Source: Haematococcus lacustris (taxonomy: Eukaryota; Chlorophyta; Chlorophyceae; Chlamydomonadales; Haematococcaceae). Taken from it: 64,000 nt of DNA. The stretch is from assembly GCA_030144725.1 (NCBI GenBank), contig JASKMD010000021.1, forward strand, positions 2,067,768-2,131,767, written 5' to 3'. The notes below the pieces were generated by a model. The model saw only the letters and a program-made list of their open reading frames with translations, made no database searches and was not told the DNA's origin. The position numbers and the translations under genes are program-made. Shown piece by piece: positions 9,601 through 46,186 of this stretch (positions are counted from its first letter, which is position 1; each line of letters starts with the position of its first letter).

Positions 9601-12600
9601 ATGGAAGAAGTGCGTAATGAGCTGCTGCAGCTGGCCGGTCCATCCTACTCCGTGCGCGAGCAGGCCGGTGCGCCAGCAGGCATTGCTCTGGGGCTGAGCT
9701 GCTGGCTGATGGCTGCGACGTATTGTGCGCAGGTCAGTATGTCGATCGCCTGGAGACAGCGGCCCTCTGGGTATGGCAGCGAACCATGGCTGCCTGCGAG
9801 GCATCGTCTTCCGAGGAGGACAGACGCACCGCGCAGCAGCTATGCACCTTGCTCCTGACTGACTCGGAAATGCTGGACGTGCTGCTGGCCTTGCACGACA
9901 TCCAGGCCGCCCAGCTCTTCCTGTCCTTCCCTCCCATTCCCACCCGTCACGGCAAGACTTGCAGCAAATGGGATGTGCCCACTAAGCACCTGAGCACCAA
10001 GTGCAGGGAGAGTGTCCAAACCAGAGCTGGAGGCAAGGTGAACTGACAGCCGTGAGCTCACATCCCAGCCACCTGCCTGCCATGCCTTGATGCATTAGCT
10101 TGTACACATGATTGCTGTGCAGGTCCCACTTGACCTGGTCATCTCTCATGCCTGGTCCAGCCTGTGCCGCATCACAGACATCCTGCTGGCTGTGCTGCAG
10201 TCAGCTCCCCACCAGACCCAGCCAGCCAGCCCTGCCTCTGCCACAGCTGCTCAGCCCAGCCAGTCAACCCAGCCCGCCAGCCCCTGCCAGCTGGCCCCTG
10301 GCTTTTTGCGCTGCAGTGCCGGCCTGAACCTCAAGTGCAGCAAGTGCAGCAAGTCAAGCGATCCACTCAAGGCATCATGTTCGGGGTTGCAAGGCAGCCA
10401 TGGACCGGCTGCACCCTGTGCTGGGGCCCTGGCTGCGAGGGCAGTGCATGGCGCAGAGCCTGCTCCTGGCAGCCAGTCACCCGCAGGGGGAGGCGCAGCG
10501 GGCAGAGGCAGTGAGCAGCCTCCTGCTCTTGATAGAGGCCTTGGCCAGGGATGCCCAGCTCACTTACACAGGCAACGACATCCCACCCGAGCTCGCGATG
10601 GGAAGAAGAGGAGCCTGGCAGCCCGAGCGGTTGCTCCAAATATTGAATGGAAGCCAGCTGATCACAGGCTGGCCAGGGTTGTCGCCAGCAGCCAGCTGGG
10701 AGTGCCCCAGCCCACCATCAGCAGTCAGTGGCGGCAATGAGGTCAGCACAGGGGCACACCCTGACCTTCATGCGGTGAACAGCTATGCCCACATTTGCCA
10801 CGCCCTCAGCAGCCTGGTGCTGCAACATCCGGCATCCCTGGAGAGCATACAGCACTTCAGTGCCACCACCCCAGGTATATCATTGGGTGCCACTGGTCAC
10901 CACATCTTCCTGCAGCACTGCCGGAAATGTTGCAAGGGAGTGAGTCTCACTCTACCAGCACATGAATAGGGAGGCAGTGTTTGAGGGAAGCGGTGTTGGG
11001 GTGAGCACGTGCCATCACATCCTCGTCAAGCCAGCAAGCCTTGCCGCTGCCTTCACTCTTCCCTTGCATGCCTTATGCTTATGTCGCCAACCCTCCTCCT
11101 TTGACCATTCAGCATTGCCATGCTTACACCCCCACGCTTGCTTCACGCTTGTTGACAGAGTCTGTATCCTGCTCAGACTCGTAGGCGTCAAACTAAGAAG
11201 CAGGCAGCGAAGGGTGCAGCGGCAGCGATGCCAATGACCAGGCTGAGGCTGAGGCAGCGGCTAATGCCCGCGTCTTGTAGACCAGCCCAGTCTTTGAATG
11301 ACCCAGCCCAACTCGGCTTAGACTAGCCCCGCCAGTGCCAGAAGAGAGCGCAGCGTGCCCCTTAAACACAAACACAAGGCAGCCAGCCAGCGTCCACGCA
11401 AATTTCCAGCCAGCCCTGTATTCATTTGGTACAATACATGCATTTTCTTATCATACAAGAATTACGTATCGATATTTATACACGTATCGCGCATTACCAA
11501 TCACTGAGTTGAGGTCAAGGTGAGAGGGAAAGAGGGGATGGGGTGTGGGAAGAGTGTTTGAGCGGTGCTGCACTTTGTACTTGCATGCACATGCACCCCT
11601 CATCACTGTAGGCCTTGCCATGACACTGATGGTCATGATTGCTCTGTCTGCAGATTTGCATAAGCCATCACTTCGACACTCCGTTAGCGTGTTAAGTGTG
11701 GCAAGTGCATTCTTGAGCAGGGAGGACTACGTTTGGGACTACGCATGTGGTGTGCTTAGCACTGCCCCGCTGGACCCTGGCTCTAAATCTCAACCAGGCG
11801 CTAGCAGCAAAATGCCAGCCCCTTCCCCAGCCTTAGCCTCAGCCCCAACCTCAGCAGCCATGCAGCGCCTTTGCCCTAAATGTCTGGACCCTGCCTGCAA
11901 AAAGCCATGCTCAGAAGACGTCTGGTTTCTGATGCCATCCTTACTCCCAGTGCTTCACCGGGCTGTGACAGTGGCCAGTGGCACTGCAGTGCTGCTACGC
12001 CTTACCTTGGAGGCCAACTGGCAGCAGTCTCCTGGTGACCAATGGCCAGCCGCTGTCACCCTCCTCTCTCACAAGCTAAAGCGCTTCTGCAGCACTTGCG
12101 CCGCGGTGGTGTCAACATTGAGTCTGCACCAGCAAGCAGGGACAGGGCCCCTGGCCCTGCGGCGCCTGAGCCTGCAAGCCATGACTGCGCTGGCACACTT
12201 TCAGTCCACTATGCTAACTTTTGCCCTGAGCCATGCCAGGACTGCGTTCGAGCCGAGCATCTCGCGGCCAAGGCAGACATGCCAGCCAAGCATGACAAAG
12301 GTGTTTGACTGGGGAGTCCTGTTCATGGGCACTTACCAGATGGTTCTGTCTACAACACTGGAGTGGGCTGGGCCAACAACAGGGCTAGGCTGCCTGGACC
12401 TGCTGGTCGCCACGGAGCAGCTGATGCAGGTGAGTGAGGGATGAGCTGATGCGGTAGCCTGCCTGTGTAGCGACCCCCCCTCAACCCTCATAGTGCAGGC
12501 ACCTGGCACCATGGGACCCATGATCTGGGTAGGTAGGGCTGGGTAGGTGGCGGGCAAGGGGGCCAACCGCTGTGTGCAGGCTGCCTGCGTGCCCCCCCAC

Positions 12601-13377
12601 CTACGTCAATGTCAAGACGACTCCGTACCAAACACCCTGAAACTCTGATGAGTGACACATACCTCCCCACCACAAACACCACGCCACAACAGCCATGAAT
12701 TCTTTGACAAGCAGCGATGCCAGCTACGCGATATGAGCACCTGGATGCGGTGCCCTGTTGTGTGGTGGTTGTATGTTGTACACCTGTGCATGAAGTGTCC
12801 AGCCTTGACACAACATTGCCCTAGCACAGGTCCTAACGCACTGCTGCATGCAGTGTCTGGAAGTCAAGATCATTGCCTTGGCAGCTCTCTCAGACAGAAG
12901 TACTGGACCATTTGGGCAGCAAGAGGAGGCACTAGACAAGTGGCTGCGTGGACCCCTGCGTCTGCTGGTGCTCAGCATCCAGCTGCTGCAGGACACAGCC
13001 GTGCTTGGGCCTGCTGGCCTTGCAGCCCGCCCTGCTGCCTGGCTGCCAACAGGGCAGCAGCTCATCAAGGACTGGTGTGACCGGCTGGTCACCGGGGCAT
13101 GTCAGCTGGCTCAAATCATGGAGTTCGTGAGTATGAAGGGCACAGTCTTTATCACCAACCTTGAGTCGGATGCCCTCTCCTCCCTGGTGGATCATGCACC
13201 CATGCAGGCTGAGGCGGAGCAGGCGCTGGCCCTGCTCATCATCACCCTGGGCATTGCTGTGCCACTGCTCACCATGCTCGGACCGACAGTCCCAGATCCA
13301 GAAAACAATAAGGAATGGGCAGCGCTATCAAAGCTGCTGCGCAGTCAGTTCGGCAATGTGCCTGATCACCAAGTTCA
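9601..13377 (+). pseudogene. Gene X, copy 1: unrecognised helical protein, interrupted by a Fanzor element
   Basis: A chain of plus-strand exon-like segments rich in Leu/Ala helices. Examples are QYVDRLETAALWVWQRTM (9733 on), VPLDLVISHAWSSLCRITDI (10125 on), AAMDRLHPVLGPWL (10396 on), SYAHICHALSSLVLQHP (10780 on), HRAVTVASGTAVLLRLTL (11955 on), LSIQLLQDTAVLGPAG (12975 on) and ALALLIITLGIAVPLLTML (13225 on). Several are bounded by plausible GT/AG sites. The last segment runs into DHQVH at 13377, where a 2-kb Fanzor element begins; the frame resumes at 15419. Related pieces occur at 3.2-4.1 kb (minus) and 16.0-16.6 kb, so this is a small local family. HEAT/ARM-like architecture is a guess. I do not recognise the family, and the whole gene may be dead. 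Confidence 0.5.
11400..11515 (+). repeat. Short AT-rich dispersed element, copy 1
   Basis: The block from GCCCTGTATTCATT through TCATACAAGAATTACGTATC to CACGTATCGCGCATTACC is AT-rich and resembles 39836-39930 in the same orientation. It may be the tail of a small retroelement. Boundaries are not defined. Confidence 0.45.
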
Positions 13378-15418
13378 TAGAAGTCTCTGTATTTGCATTG
13401 TCGGGCTTGCACTTGACAATGACGGTGTGGTCCCCCCCCCCGCGTTCTGTTCAACAGGGTGTAAAATGTGTAATATGTGTAATATCACTTCCGCCTCATT
13501 CCGGGTACCTGCCTCTGGTTGGATGGCGACCTGATGCACCACCCCGCACGGCCACTGCGCTTTGATAATGTTGCTGAAGCCCTCAAATGTCGCGGAATAA
13601 GAAACGCAAGCGCCCCGCACAGAGTGCAGCCGGTAAGCCGCAAAGCTTGACGAGGCCCCCCCGACGAAGCGACCCAGTGTGCACCACGCGATACTGCGAT
13701 TCCCTAAATCAAGTCGCTGCGCGTGTGCTATGCCGTCCCATGTATGTAGGTGTCAGTGGCAGTGGGCAGCAAGAGGTAGTTGGAGAGCGGCGCCAGGTCA
13801 TCAAGGCTGCAATTCGTGGCCTCGTGGAGGCAGCGCTGCCTGATCTCAGCCCAGCGCAAGTAGACGCAGTTGTGGCGGAGGTCAACAAGCGCATGACCAT
13901 GGGCAGCAAGCAGTGTTGCATAACAGCCGTCCTGTGCCTCTCCATGCTGCTCCAATCCTTCCTAGGCCAGCCCACTGCAGGCTTCCCAGCAGCAGGTCCA
14001 GCCCCAAGCGCCCCTCCTCCGCCTGACCCAGCTTGCCCTCCCTATACTCACCTCCGCCTTCCCACACGCAGCTCCCCCCGCTCTGCAGCCGCCCCAGCGC
14101 AGCTGCCCCCCCCAATGCAGCTCAACATCTTGGACCCCAAGCTGCTGTCACAGATCAAAGATGCCATGGAGCTGCTGAACACCGCCAGGGTGCTTGAGCA
14201 TCTGATGCGTGGTCCCCACCACAGCGGCATCAAGCTGCTGCCTGCCGAGGTGGCTGTGTTTGAGCAGCCCAGCAGCGCTTGGCCGGTGGCAATACTCCAG
14301 CAGCTTGATGAGGTGCGCCTGACAGGGGATGGCAACTCCCTCAACGCCAACGCCACCAAAATCAGCACCAGCATCAATGAGTTCTACCGGCACCCAGGCC
14401 GCTTCATCAAGTGGTGGGGTGGTTGAGGGGAGATTCAGCAGGAATGCTCAGAAACATTTCTCCCAGCTGGTGCTAGGCAGGCTTGACTACAGCCTGCCAG
14501 ACCGGGAGCACAGGTGGCGCCTGCCAGTCAATAGTGTGCTGCGGCAGCCTAGGTGGGTGGCGGAGGTAGCCAAGCATCGTAGCCTGCTGGGGCTGGAGGC
14601 CCGGTGGCTGGAGGGAGTGGACTACATTGGGAAGGGGGGGGCAGGCAGGCTGCCCCTAGAGAAGAGGGTGCGCTATGCATTGTTTGTCAACCGCAGCCTA
14701 GAGGGCTGGCAACAACATGACACGTGCCCGCGCCCCTTCACCAACCCCCCTGCCCCTGTCCAGGACCCCCCACCTCCCCCTGCCCAGGACCTTCCACCTG
14801 CCCCTCCCCCTGCCCAGGCCCCCCCACCTGCCCCTGCCCCTGCCCAGGCCCCCCCTCCCCTTCCCCCAGCCCAGGCCCCACCCCCTCCCCCTGCCCAGGC
14901 CCAGCCCCTCCCTGCTGCACCTGGCCCAGCCCCACGACCCCAGGCTCCCTCATGGGGCAGGTGGCTGGACCGGGACACCAACGCATGCTTCAACTTTCAG
15001 CGCATTGGGGAGAGCATGCAGCGCCCCCTGGAGCTGTGCAGCTGGAAGGACAGGGAGGCTCTGCCCCCCGTTGGCAAGGAGTACCAGCAGGGCTACAAGC
15101 GGGTCAATGACCGGCTGCCCAAGGTTAGGCAGAGGCTGCACCGGGCTGCAGAGTACCGGCGAGGCATTGATGGTCAGGCCCGTAACAATGCATAGGCCCT
15201 AGTAGTTTGAGCAGGCTGTTAGCCTTACAAAGCATTAAGCTGTTAGTTTTGATGAGGTGCCCAGTGGTCAAGGGGGATTAGCCCCAGGAAAGAGTGCCAC
15301 CGGTGTGGGGTTGGTAGTCATCAAGGGTGCGATCGAGGATGCTACAACGTGTGTGTAGTAGCTGAGTGAGATTACCCACAGGCCGACATGTTGTTCCTTG
15401 TTGAATGAGTTTTGTTGG
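13378..15418 (+). mobile_element. Fanzor element F (subtype II) with 17-bp target duplication
   Basis: The 17-mer CCTGATCACCAAGTTCA occurs at 13361-13377 and again at 15419-15435. Removing 13378-15418 plus one copy rejoins gene X (DHQVH next to DHQVQRWRVAAAGTC, a join supported by the paralogue near 16.18 kb, which reads RHQVH followed by a matching segment). The 2041-bp insert carries a Fanzor-like N-terminus and RuvC-III C-terminus and about 220 bp of 3' non-coding sequence. A 17-bp duplication is longer than usual for cut-and-paste DNA elements. Confidence 0.85.
13587..15195 (+). pseudogene. Subtype II Fanzor with RuvC-I and RuvC-II deleted
   Basis: The first frame (13587-14426) starts with a lysine/arginine-rich, NLS-like MSRNKKRKRP. 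It continues with a helical N-terminal domain that ends LTGDGNSLNANATKISTSI, like LTGDANTIDAHSM in the complete copy. After a frame change near 14420, the second frame (to 15195) has a segment LPLEKRVRYALFVNRSLEGW, aligned with the region just before RuvC-I in the complete copy. A roughly 70-residue Pro-rich linker (PPPAQ units) follows, then WLDRDTNACFNFQRIGES, KDREALPPVGKEYQQGYK and an Arg-rich end. The whole RuvC-I to RuvC-II section is missing, so nuclease activity is not expected. The RuvC-III Asp block is intact. Confidence 0.8.
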
Positions 15419-15660
15419 CCTGATCACCAAGTTCAGCGATGGAGAGTTGCTGCTGCTGGCACATGTGTCGAAGCCATTTTAGATGAGGCACTGGCTACCG
15501 CCGCCCTCAAGCTGCAGTTGCCTCATCTGACAGCAGTGGCAGCGGCGGGCGGCGCAACAGAGGAGGTTGGCCACGACCCATTGGCGCAAATGAGGCTGCT
15601 TGAGCTTATGAAATGCTTGAGCTTGGTGCCTGTCAAAGGTATTGCTTGAGCTTGGCTACC
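15419..15660 (+). pseudogene. Gene X, copy 1, segment downstream of the Fanzor insertion
   Basis: Continues gene X after the insertion: DHQVQ, then GTCVEAILDEALATAALKLQ, LPHLTAV and an Ala/Gly-rich stretch. A close paralogue at 16186-16345 reads GTCAEALLEEALATAALQLQ. The reading frame across the element is restored only if the element and one 17-mer are removed. Confidence 0.6.
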
Positions 15661-15959
15661 ATCACATGTGCCATTCCCCTCCATGTGCACCCGGAGGATT
15701 TGGCATGGTGGGGAGGAGCTGAAGGTACTCCAACAGGCACCCATCTTCCTCAGGACCGTGGGCACACATTCTTTAGACCTGGACTGGCTGCTGCACACCA
15801 CTTGTCCTGCTCAGTTGAGTGGCCCTAGCTGGTGCAACCCTCACACTCACAGCTATTGCTTCTCAGCTGGTCATGCCCCATCATCGCCCTGCAACCAGCA
15901 TGCAGCATCACCATGTCATCATACCAACCCCATGTCTCAGTATTAGCTTTGATGCACGG

Positions 15960-16560
15960 TATACTTCTGGTGCTCTTTGGGCAAGGCCTCAGCATCCTGC
16001 ACCATCAGCACCTGTACCATGCAAAGCACGCAAGGCTCACACCTCAGGGTAATGACTACGACTGTGCCACTGCTCAGCGTGCTTGAAAAGACAGACAAAG
16101 ACCCAAGATCCACTGGCGGTGTAGCACTAGTGATGGAGCGTCTGCGCAGCCACCTCAGTGACATGCCTCGACACCAGGTGCACTAGTGGAGGGCACATGC
16201 GCTGAAGCCCTCCTGGAGGAGGCACTGGCTACAGCCGCCCTGCAGCTGCAGCTGCCTCACCTCACAGCTGTGACCACCATGGAGACAGCAGTGGCAGCAG
16301 CAGGTGGTGCCACACAGGGGATTGGCCGTTGCCAGGCCCAGGCTGAGGCTTAACCCAGCCCTGCAGCGCACCGCCAATCCCTTCGCTTCGCCTGACCCTT
16401 CGCCATCTCACAGCTTGCAAGGCGGCCGTGGACAGACTGCACCCCATACTAGGGCCCTGGCTGTGTAGGCTCCTGGCAGGCGGTCACCCGCAGTGGGAGA
16501 TTCAGCGGGGAGAGGCAATGAGCAGCCTCCTGCTCCAGTTTAAATGGAGGAGGGACTCCC
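15960..16560 (+). pseudogene. Gene X, copy 3 (partial)
   Basis: Pieces in the order of the other copies: VPLLSVLEKTDKDP and MERLRSHLSDMPRHQVH (16060-16185), GTCAEALLEEALATAALQLQ (16192 on, in a different frame), and AAVDRLHPILGPWL followed by EAMSSLLLQF (16420-16550). Frame changes and a stop after HQVH show decay. It lies directly behind copy 1, which suggests a tandem duplication. Confidence 0.55.
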
Positions 16561-16807
16561 AGGTCACCTCTAATACTGGTTTCATCATGTTGCGCATGTT
16601 GAATGATGTGCTATCGTATGGGGATTATGGCTGTCAACTGCAGCAGGCCTGCAAAACAAAGCGTGTATAGGACCATCGCAATTCCATAGCAAAAGCATAG
16701 TTAAAGCAAGCTAGTCAGTGGTGCAGCAGGAGTTTCCACCCCCCAGCTCCCAGATGTGATGACACTGTTGCTCCCAGCTCCCAGCTGTGATGACACGATG
16801 ATGTGGC

Positions 16808-17690
16808 TTACACCGCTTCAGCCGTCAGCCGTTAGGCTGCTATGCCGCCCTCCCCCTCTAGGGGTTCGGGACTTTCTGTAACGCACTTCAAAGCAAGGTG
16901 CACAAACAGAGGTGCACATGGGCTCAACATGAAGTCATGCAAGTTCTCATTATTGTTCTGTAAAGTCATGGCAAACTCCGGCTGCTCCCTGATGGATCTC
17001 GTGGCAGTGCACTCAAAGATGAAATGCATGGAGTCATCCACTACCCCTCTGTGCATCTGGTGCATGTGCGATCAATGAAAGTTACCCCCTCAAAACGAGC
17101 CTTCTCCACCCCCAAACCGCTGTTGCCTAACCTGAACCTAGTCAGGCTCGTGCGGACCTCTGTAGAGAGCTGTCTGTTCAGCAGGTGTGGTGCCATGTGA
17201 TTGATGCCAATGCCGTCCCCATGCTTGAACCATGCAGCATACGAACATATCTCCCGATGCACCGTCTCAGGCAGTCTAGGGTCTCCCTCAAACCCAACCC
17301 AACGCCTCCCCCACCTCTCAAGCTACTTGACTTCCATAGCCTTGGTGCCTAGGACCATGTCCGGGCTCAAGGTGAACTCACCCCCCATCAGCTCTCTGGC
17401 GGCCAGCTGGAACTGAGCACTCCAGCTGGCCTGGCAACTCCTGCCTAACTCCACATCTGCCTTGATGACCCTCATTAGCAGGTCACTGTGGGATAGTTTG
17501 GCGGTGTTCCAGAACTTGCATGCAGCCCTTAGCCAGTAAAGCTGGAGGGGCAGCTGCCCCAACTCATGTGATGACACGAGTTTAAGCAAGTGGAGCGGCC
17601 GACGATGCACGAGGGTTGGCCATACTCGATAGACTGATACCCCACCAGCAATCAGCGAGCACCTTATATGTGCAGGCCTGTCGCCATTTT
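16808..17690 (-). pseudogene. LINE (non-LTR retrotransposon) 3' remnant
   Basis: Minus-strand coding resembles the region C-terminal to the reverse transcriptase in L1-like and algal LINEs: LRAACKFWNTAKLSHSDLLM, then LTRFRLGNSGLGVEKARFEG, then CTRC and HFIFEC, a CCHC-type zinc knuckle. One in-frame TAG (after AMEVK) and one frame change near 17060 mark it as dead. No reverse-transcriptase core is present, so the copy is 5'-truncated. The terminal 230 bp recur on the plus strand at 60351-60597. It abuts the DCAF8-like gene on the opposite strand. Confidence 0.75.
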
Positions 17691-17806
17691 CATTCAAAGC
17701 TGCAGGTGGTCTCCGAGGCTGGGGCTGGGGCACCTGACCTTGTGCATGCACATGCAAGCGAGTTTGGCCGGTACACTTCGCAACGTGCGGGCATGCTGAT
17801 GCGCTG

Positions 17807-42074
<24,268 letters not shown>

Positions 42075-42275
42075 TGTGAGGGGCGATGGAAAGGGTGCGT
42101 TTTGGCGACAAACATTTTGTTGCGCATGGTCTCATGCGACCGGCATTATTGAAGCAACGGAGAGTAAGGGCAATCTAGGTCAGCAGCGCGGTGGCTACAA
42201 CACGACACACACTGGGCACGCTCTGCGTAGCTGAGCCGCTGTTGACCGGGGCGACCCGTCGCGCATTTGCTTCAG

Positions 42276-45200
42276 GAGTATATCTCAAAGGACAAGGGAT
42301 ACTACTCAGCGTCAGCTTTGAATTCAGGAGCGCACACCGGGCAGGCGCCGGGCAGCGAATCTCCGCCCTCCGCTCCGGCCAGCAGGCCATCCCCTCAGCC
42401 CTTTCTGAACCCACAGCCCTCCCTAATGCGGCAACCACTGCCCAGGAAGACTGTCAGCAGTGCACAGGAGCAGGCACGCATATCTCAAGCCCGGCGCAGG
42501 AGCCGCTGGGATGAACGTGAGTCGCCTTATGTGCACTAACCACTCCATGTTTGGCGTAGTTGCCTCCTCAATTCTCGGGGTTGTTGCCAGCCTGACTGAC
42601 TCGCACACCCCATGTGTTGCCCAATGCAAGCGTTGCTGCCCCTAGGGCGTTGCAACAAGATTGTCTCAGCCAGTCTGGTACCCAGTGGCTGTGTGTCACC
42701 TTGCCTGACTGGCAGCCAGTGGGCAGCCATGTGGTGGTGGTGGTGGTGAGGATTCCGACATGGGGTGTGACGTGTGTGAGCCGCCAGGTGTTGTAGCGTC
42801 TCAGTCAGAAAGCATCTTGGTCAGAAAGCAGCCCGCTCTAATCCTCACCCTGGCACCCACTGTGGTGCAATGCACACCTGCTGAGGCTACCATTGCTCCA
42901 CCAGTGCATTGAAGGGTCACAATCATCACACCCGGTCACACCCCATCACTGGATGGTCACCGCATGCTCCACAATAACGACCCCTTAGCACCCAACAAAG
43001 GGGCTGCTGCCCAGCAGCCAGGGTTACCCTTGCCAGCAATGCACTGTGTTGACCCTAGCCTCTGGGTTAGCAGGAGTAGTACAGCCTGGGGGGCATGGAC
43101 TGGCTGCTTAACGCCAGGCCCGCCTGGATGAGCAGCCTTAGCAGGACCACCAGCTCTGAATCTGACTAAATGCAGGCTGGCTCACCTGGCGCTCCACATC
43201 ACCAAGAACACACAGCAGCATGGCCACTAATCATCAACACCCATCATGGCAGCCAACCACCAGTGCTGACATCAGCAGCCGCAACGCCACATCATCAACA
43301 CCATAAGTAGTATCATCTAGTACCCTGTGCACCATGATCATGATCAGTGTTTCTTCCATGTATTCTTTGTACCCTGTGCCTAAGCAAAGGAAGCAGCTGT
43401 ATGAGCAGCCATAGCAGGCTGGCACTCATAGCGTGGCCACTGACCATTGACACCCATCAGTCATGGCAATCAGTCACCAGTGCCAACATGGACCAGCAGG
43501 CCATGACTCCATGAGCAGCAGCATCAACCAAGGACCACCGGGCCGCAAGGCCATGAGCAGCAGCATCAACACAGCTGGCGGCACTGCTGCAAGCCATGAT
43601 GACTGTATTGGACCAGCGGTAGGCCAGAGAGCGGCCGGGCGGGCAGGACGAGGATGAGCCAGGCTCCATGCAGCCTGACTTGTCTCAGCTGCACCCCCTA
43701 CCAACCCTTGCAAGACACAATTCCACAGCTAAATCCCCCAGCTGCCATCAGCTCTGAATCTGACGAAATGGACCCTTGCATGATGCAAGACCACTTTTCC
43801 AGCCGCAACAAGCTTGACTCTGACCAAGTGGCCTGCTGCTGTGCCTTCACCTGCTGCCACTCTGCACACCCTGTGTTGCCTGCTGCTGCTGCGCTGCAGT
43901 CAAGCTGTGGCAGATGGGATTCAAGCAGGAGATGCCGCGCACGCTCAGCCTAGCCAGCAATGCAGCCTGTGCCGTCAGCATCATGTCCTGCTGTAAGGAG
44001 TAGCAGGCCTGCCTGCCTGCCTGCCTGCTTCCCTGAGCCGCTTACACCTGCCTGCGCTGCACCTTGCCTGCATTGCAGCATGCCACACCCATGCACCAAC
44101 TCCCCTGCACACGTCCTGCTGCCCCTGCTCCGGCCACTGCCGTTGTTCCCAGAAACCAAACGTTATAGCGTCCAACAAGCGCTGCATGAGGGGGACTTGC
44201 GACTGCAGAGCTGCTGCTGCCAGTGTTGCCATCATCAACACTGGCAACCACTTGCTGAACACCAGGCCCATGGCGACTTAGTGATGGTGGTGTGGACCAC
44301 CAACAACAAGCTCCTGCTGCTGCGCTGGCTGTCGTCTTTCTCCTTTCTCACCGCAGGGACCACTGGCGCTACCTTCTCGGCTCAAGGCCTGGCGTACGGC
44401 GGGCCCGTTGCAGTGATCTGGGGCTGGCTGCTGGTGTCATGCGCCTCCCTGGCTGTGGCAGCCTGTCTGGCTGAGCTGGTCTCGGCCTTCCCAACCTCAG
44501 GTCCGTTGCTCTGAGTGGGATGACTCGGCAAGACAACAGCGGCAAGACAACAGCTTAGGTGTGGGTCAACTCGGCTGGTGGGACAACAGCTTAGGTGTGG
44601 GACAACTCGGCAGGACAACAGCTTAGGTGTGGGTCAGCAGTGGGACAACTCAGCATCTGGCAAAGTAGCCCTGTTGCCAGCTCCTAGACCTGATTCCGTG
44701 GCTGCCTTCAGTTGCACACATGCCGGCCACTGAGCCTATGACTCAACCCCTGCTGCACTGCACACTGCATGCGCCTGCGTTCACATCGCCAGCGTGCCTG
44801 CACCTGCCCCTAACCAGGCCCCACTTTCGCTGCTGCTACCCTGCCTGCCTGCCCGCACCAGTGCTGTGACCCACTAAACCTGCCTCCGTGATAGGCTAAG
44901 CAAAGGCTTGGTTGCTGCCCTGCCTGCCTGCGACTGCGCTGTGTGCACCAGGTGGGCTGTACTACTGGACTTTTGTCTTGGCACCAGCTCGGCACCGGGC
45001 CATAGCCTGCTGGATGACCGGCTGGCTTAGCCTTCTGGGCAACGTAAGTCTCCATGGCCTGGCTCCTGATAGTGTGCTCTGTCAGTGGGTCATGCCTGTG
45101 TCCGATGCTGCTGCGGCGGCGGTGGCGGCTACGGCTGCGGCCACTGATAGTGACTATGATGATGGTGATGATGCCGCTGCTACAACCACACACCCCAAGT

Positions 45201-46154
45201 GTCCGTGTGAGGCAGTGTGGTCATTCCACCTGCCCTGCCCAGCCTTGCATGTCTGCCTGGCCTGCCTGCACACCACAAGGCCCCTACTCCTGCCTCCAAC
45301 CTGCTTTGGCCTCTTCCTTGTGACGCAGACACTTGAGGTTGGGCTATGTGTTGGCTGTGGGCTCGATAGATTGGTGCCCAGACGCCTCCTCACCACCATG
45401 GCCTGTGTGCCTGTGTGTTTGTGGGCCTGGTGGATGGCTGCTCGGATGTGGCTTCACGGTTGTGGCAGGGGCTGAGGGGCTGTGGTCCTACTCAACCAGG
45501 GACACTCAGGCAGTGTCACACTTACATACGCTGTGGCTGTAAATGTGTGCTGGACTTCGACCGCACTGCTGCAACCCTGCAAGAGAAGCCATGGCTTGTG
45601 TTACGAAGCACCCAGCTCTTATCTTTTTAAGAAGCCTCTTAGCTATGCCCGTGTGCTATGCTACTGTGCTGGTCCTAGGTGGCCTTCACCGCTTCCACCG
45701 AGCTGCTGCTAGCGCAGTACTTGGCTGCCCTGGTGCGCTTGCATACCAGTGGACCTCAAGGTGTGTGACCAGCATCTGCAGCTACTGGGCCAGCTGCCGA
45801 GGTGGGACTGCTCAGCTCATGCATGCTGGCCAGACTCTGGTGTGCTCCTCGTGTTGTGGTTGGCAACCCTCCGTGACCCTGGGCATCACAGGGGCATCAG
45901 TAGGGCATTGTGAGCACCCTGATGTCCCTATGGGCATCAGTGGGGCGTGCTTCTGCTGGCCTGTGGCATGCATTAATACCAGGACTGAGTGCATCTGGCA
46001 ACCTCTGCTCTCTGCTCCTGCTGCGCTCCTCACACACTCACACTCGCACACTCTCACTGACTTGCATCAACCATTTCCCACACATCGGTCCTGGCTACGC
46101 CTCATACTGCCGCTGCTGCCGCTGCTACTTCTGTCGCTGCTGCTGCCGCTGCTA

Positions 46155-46186
<32 letters not shown>

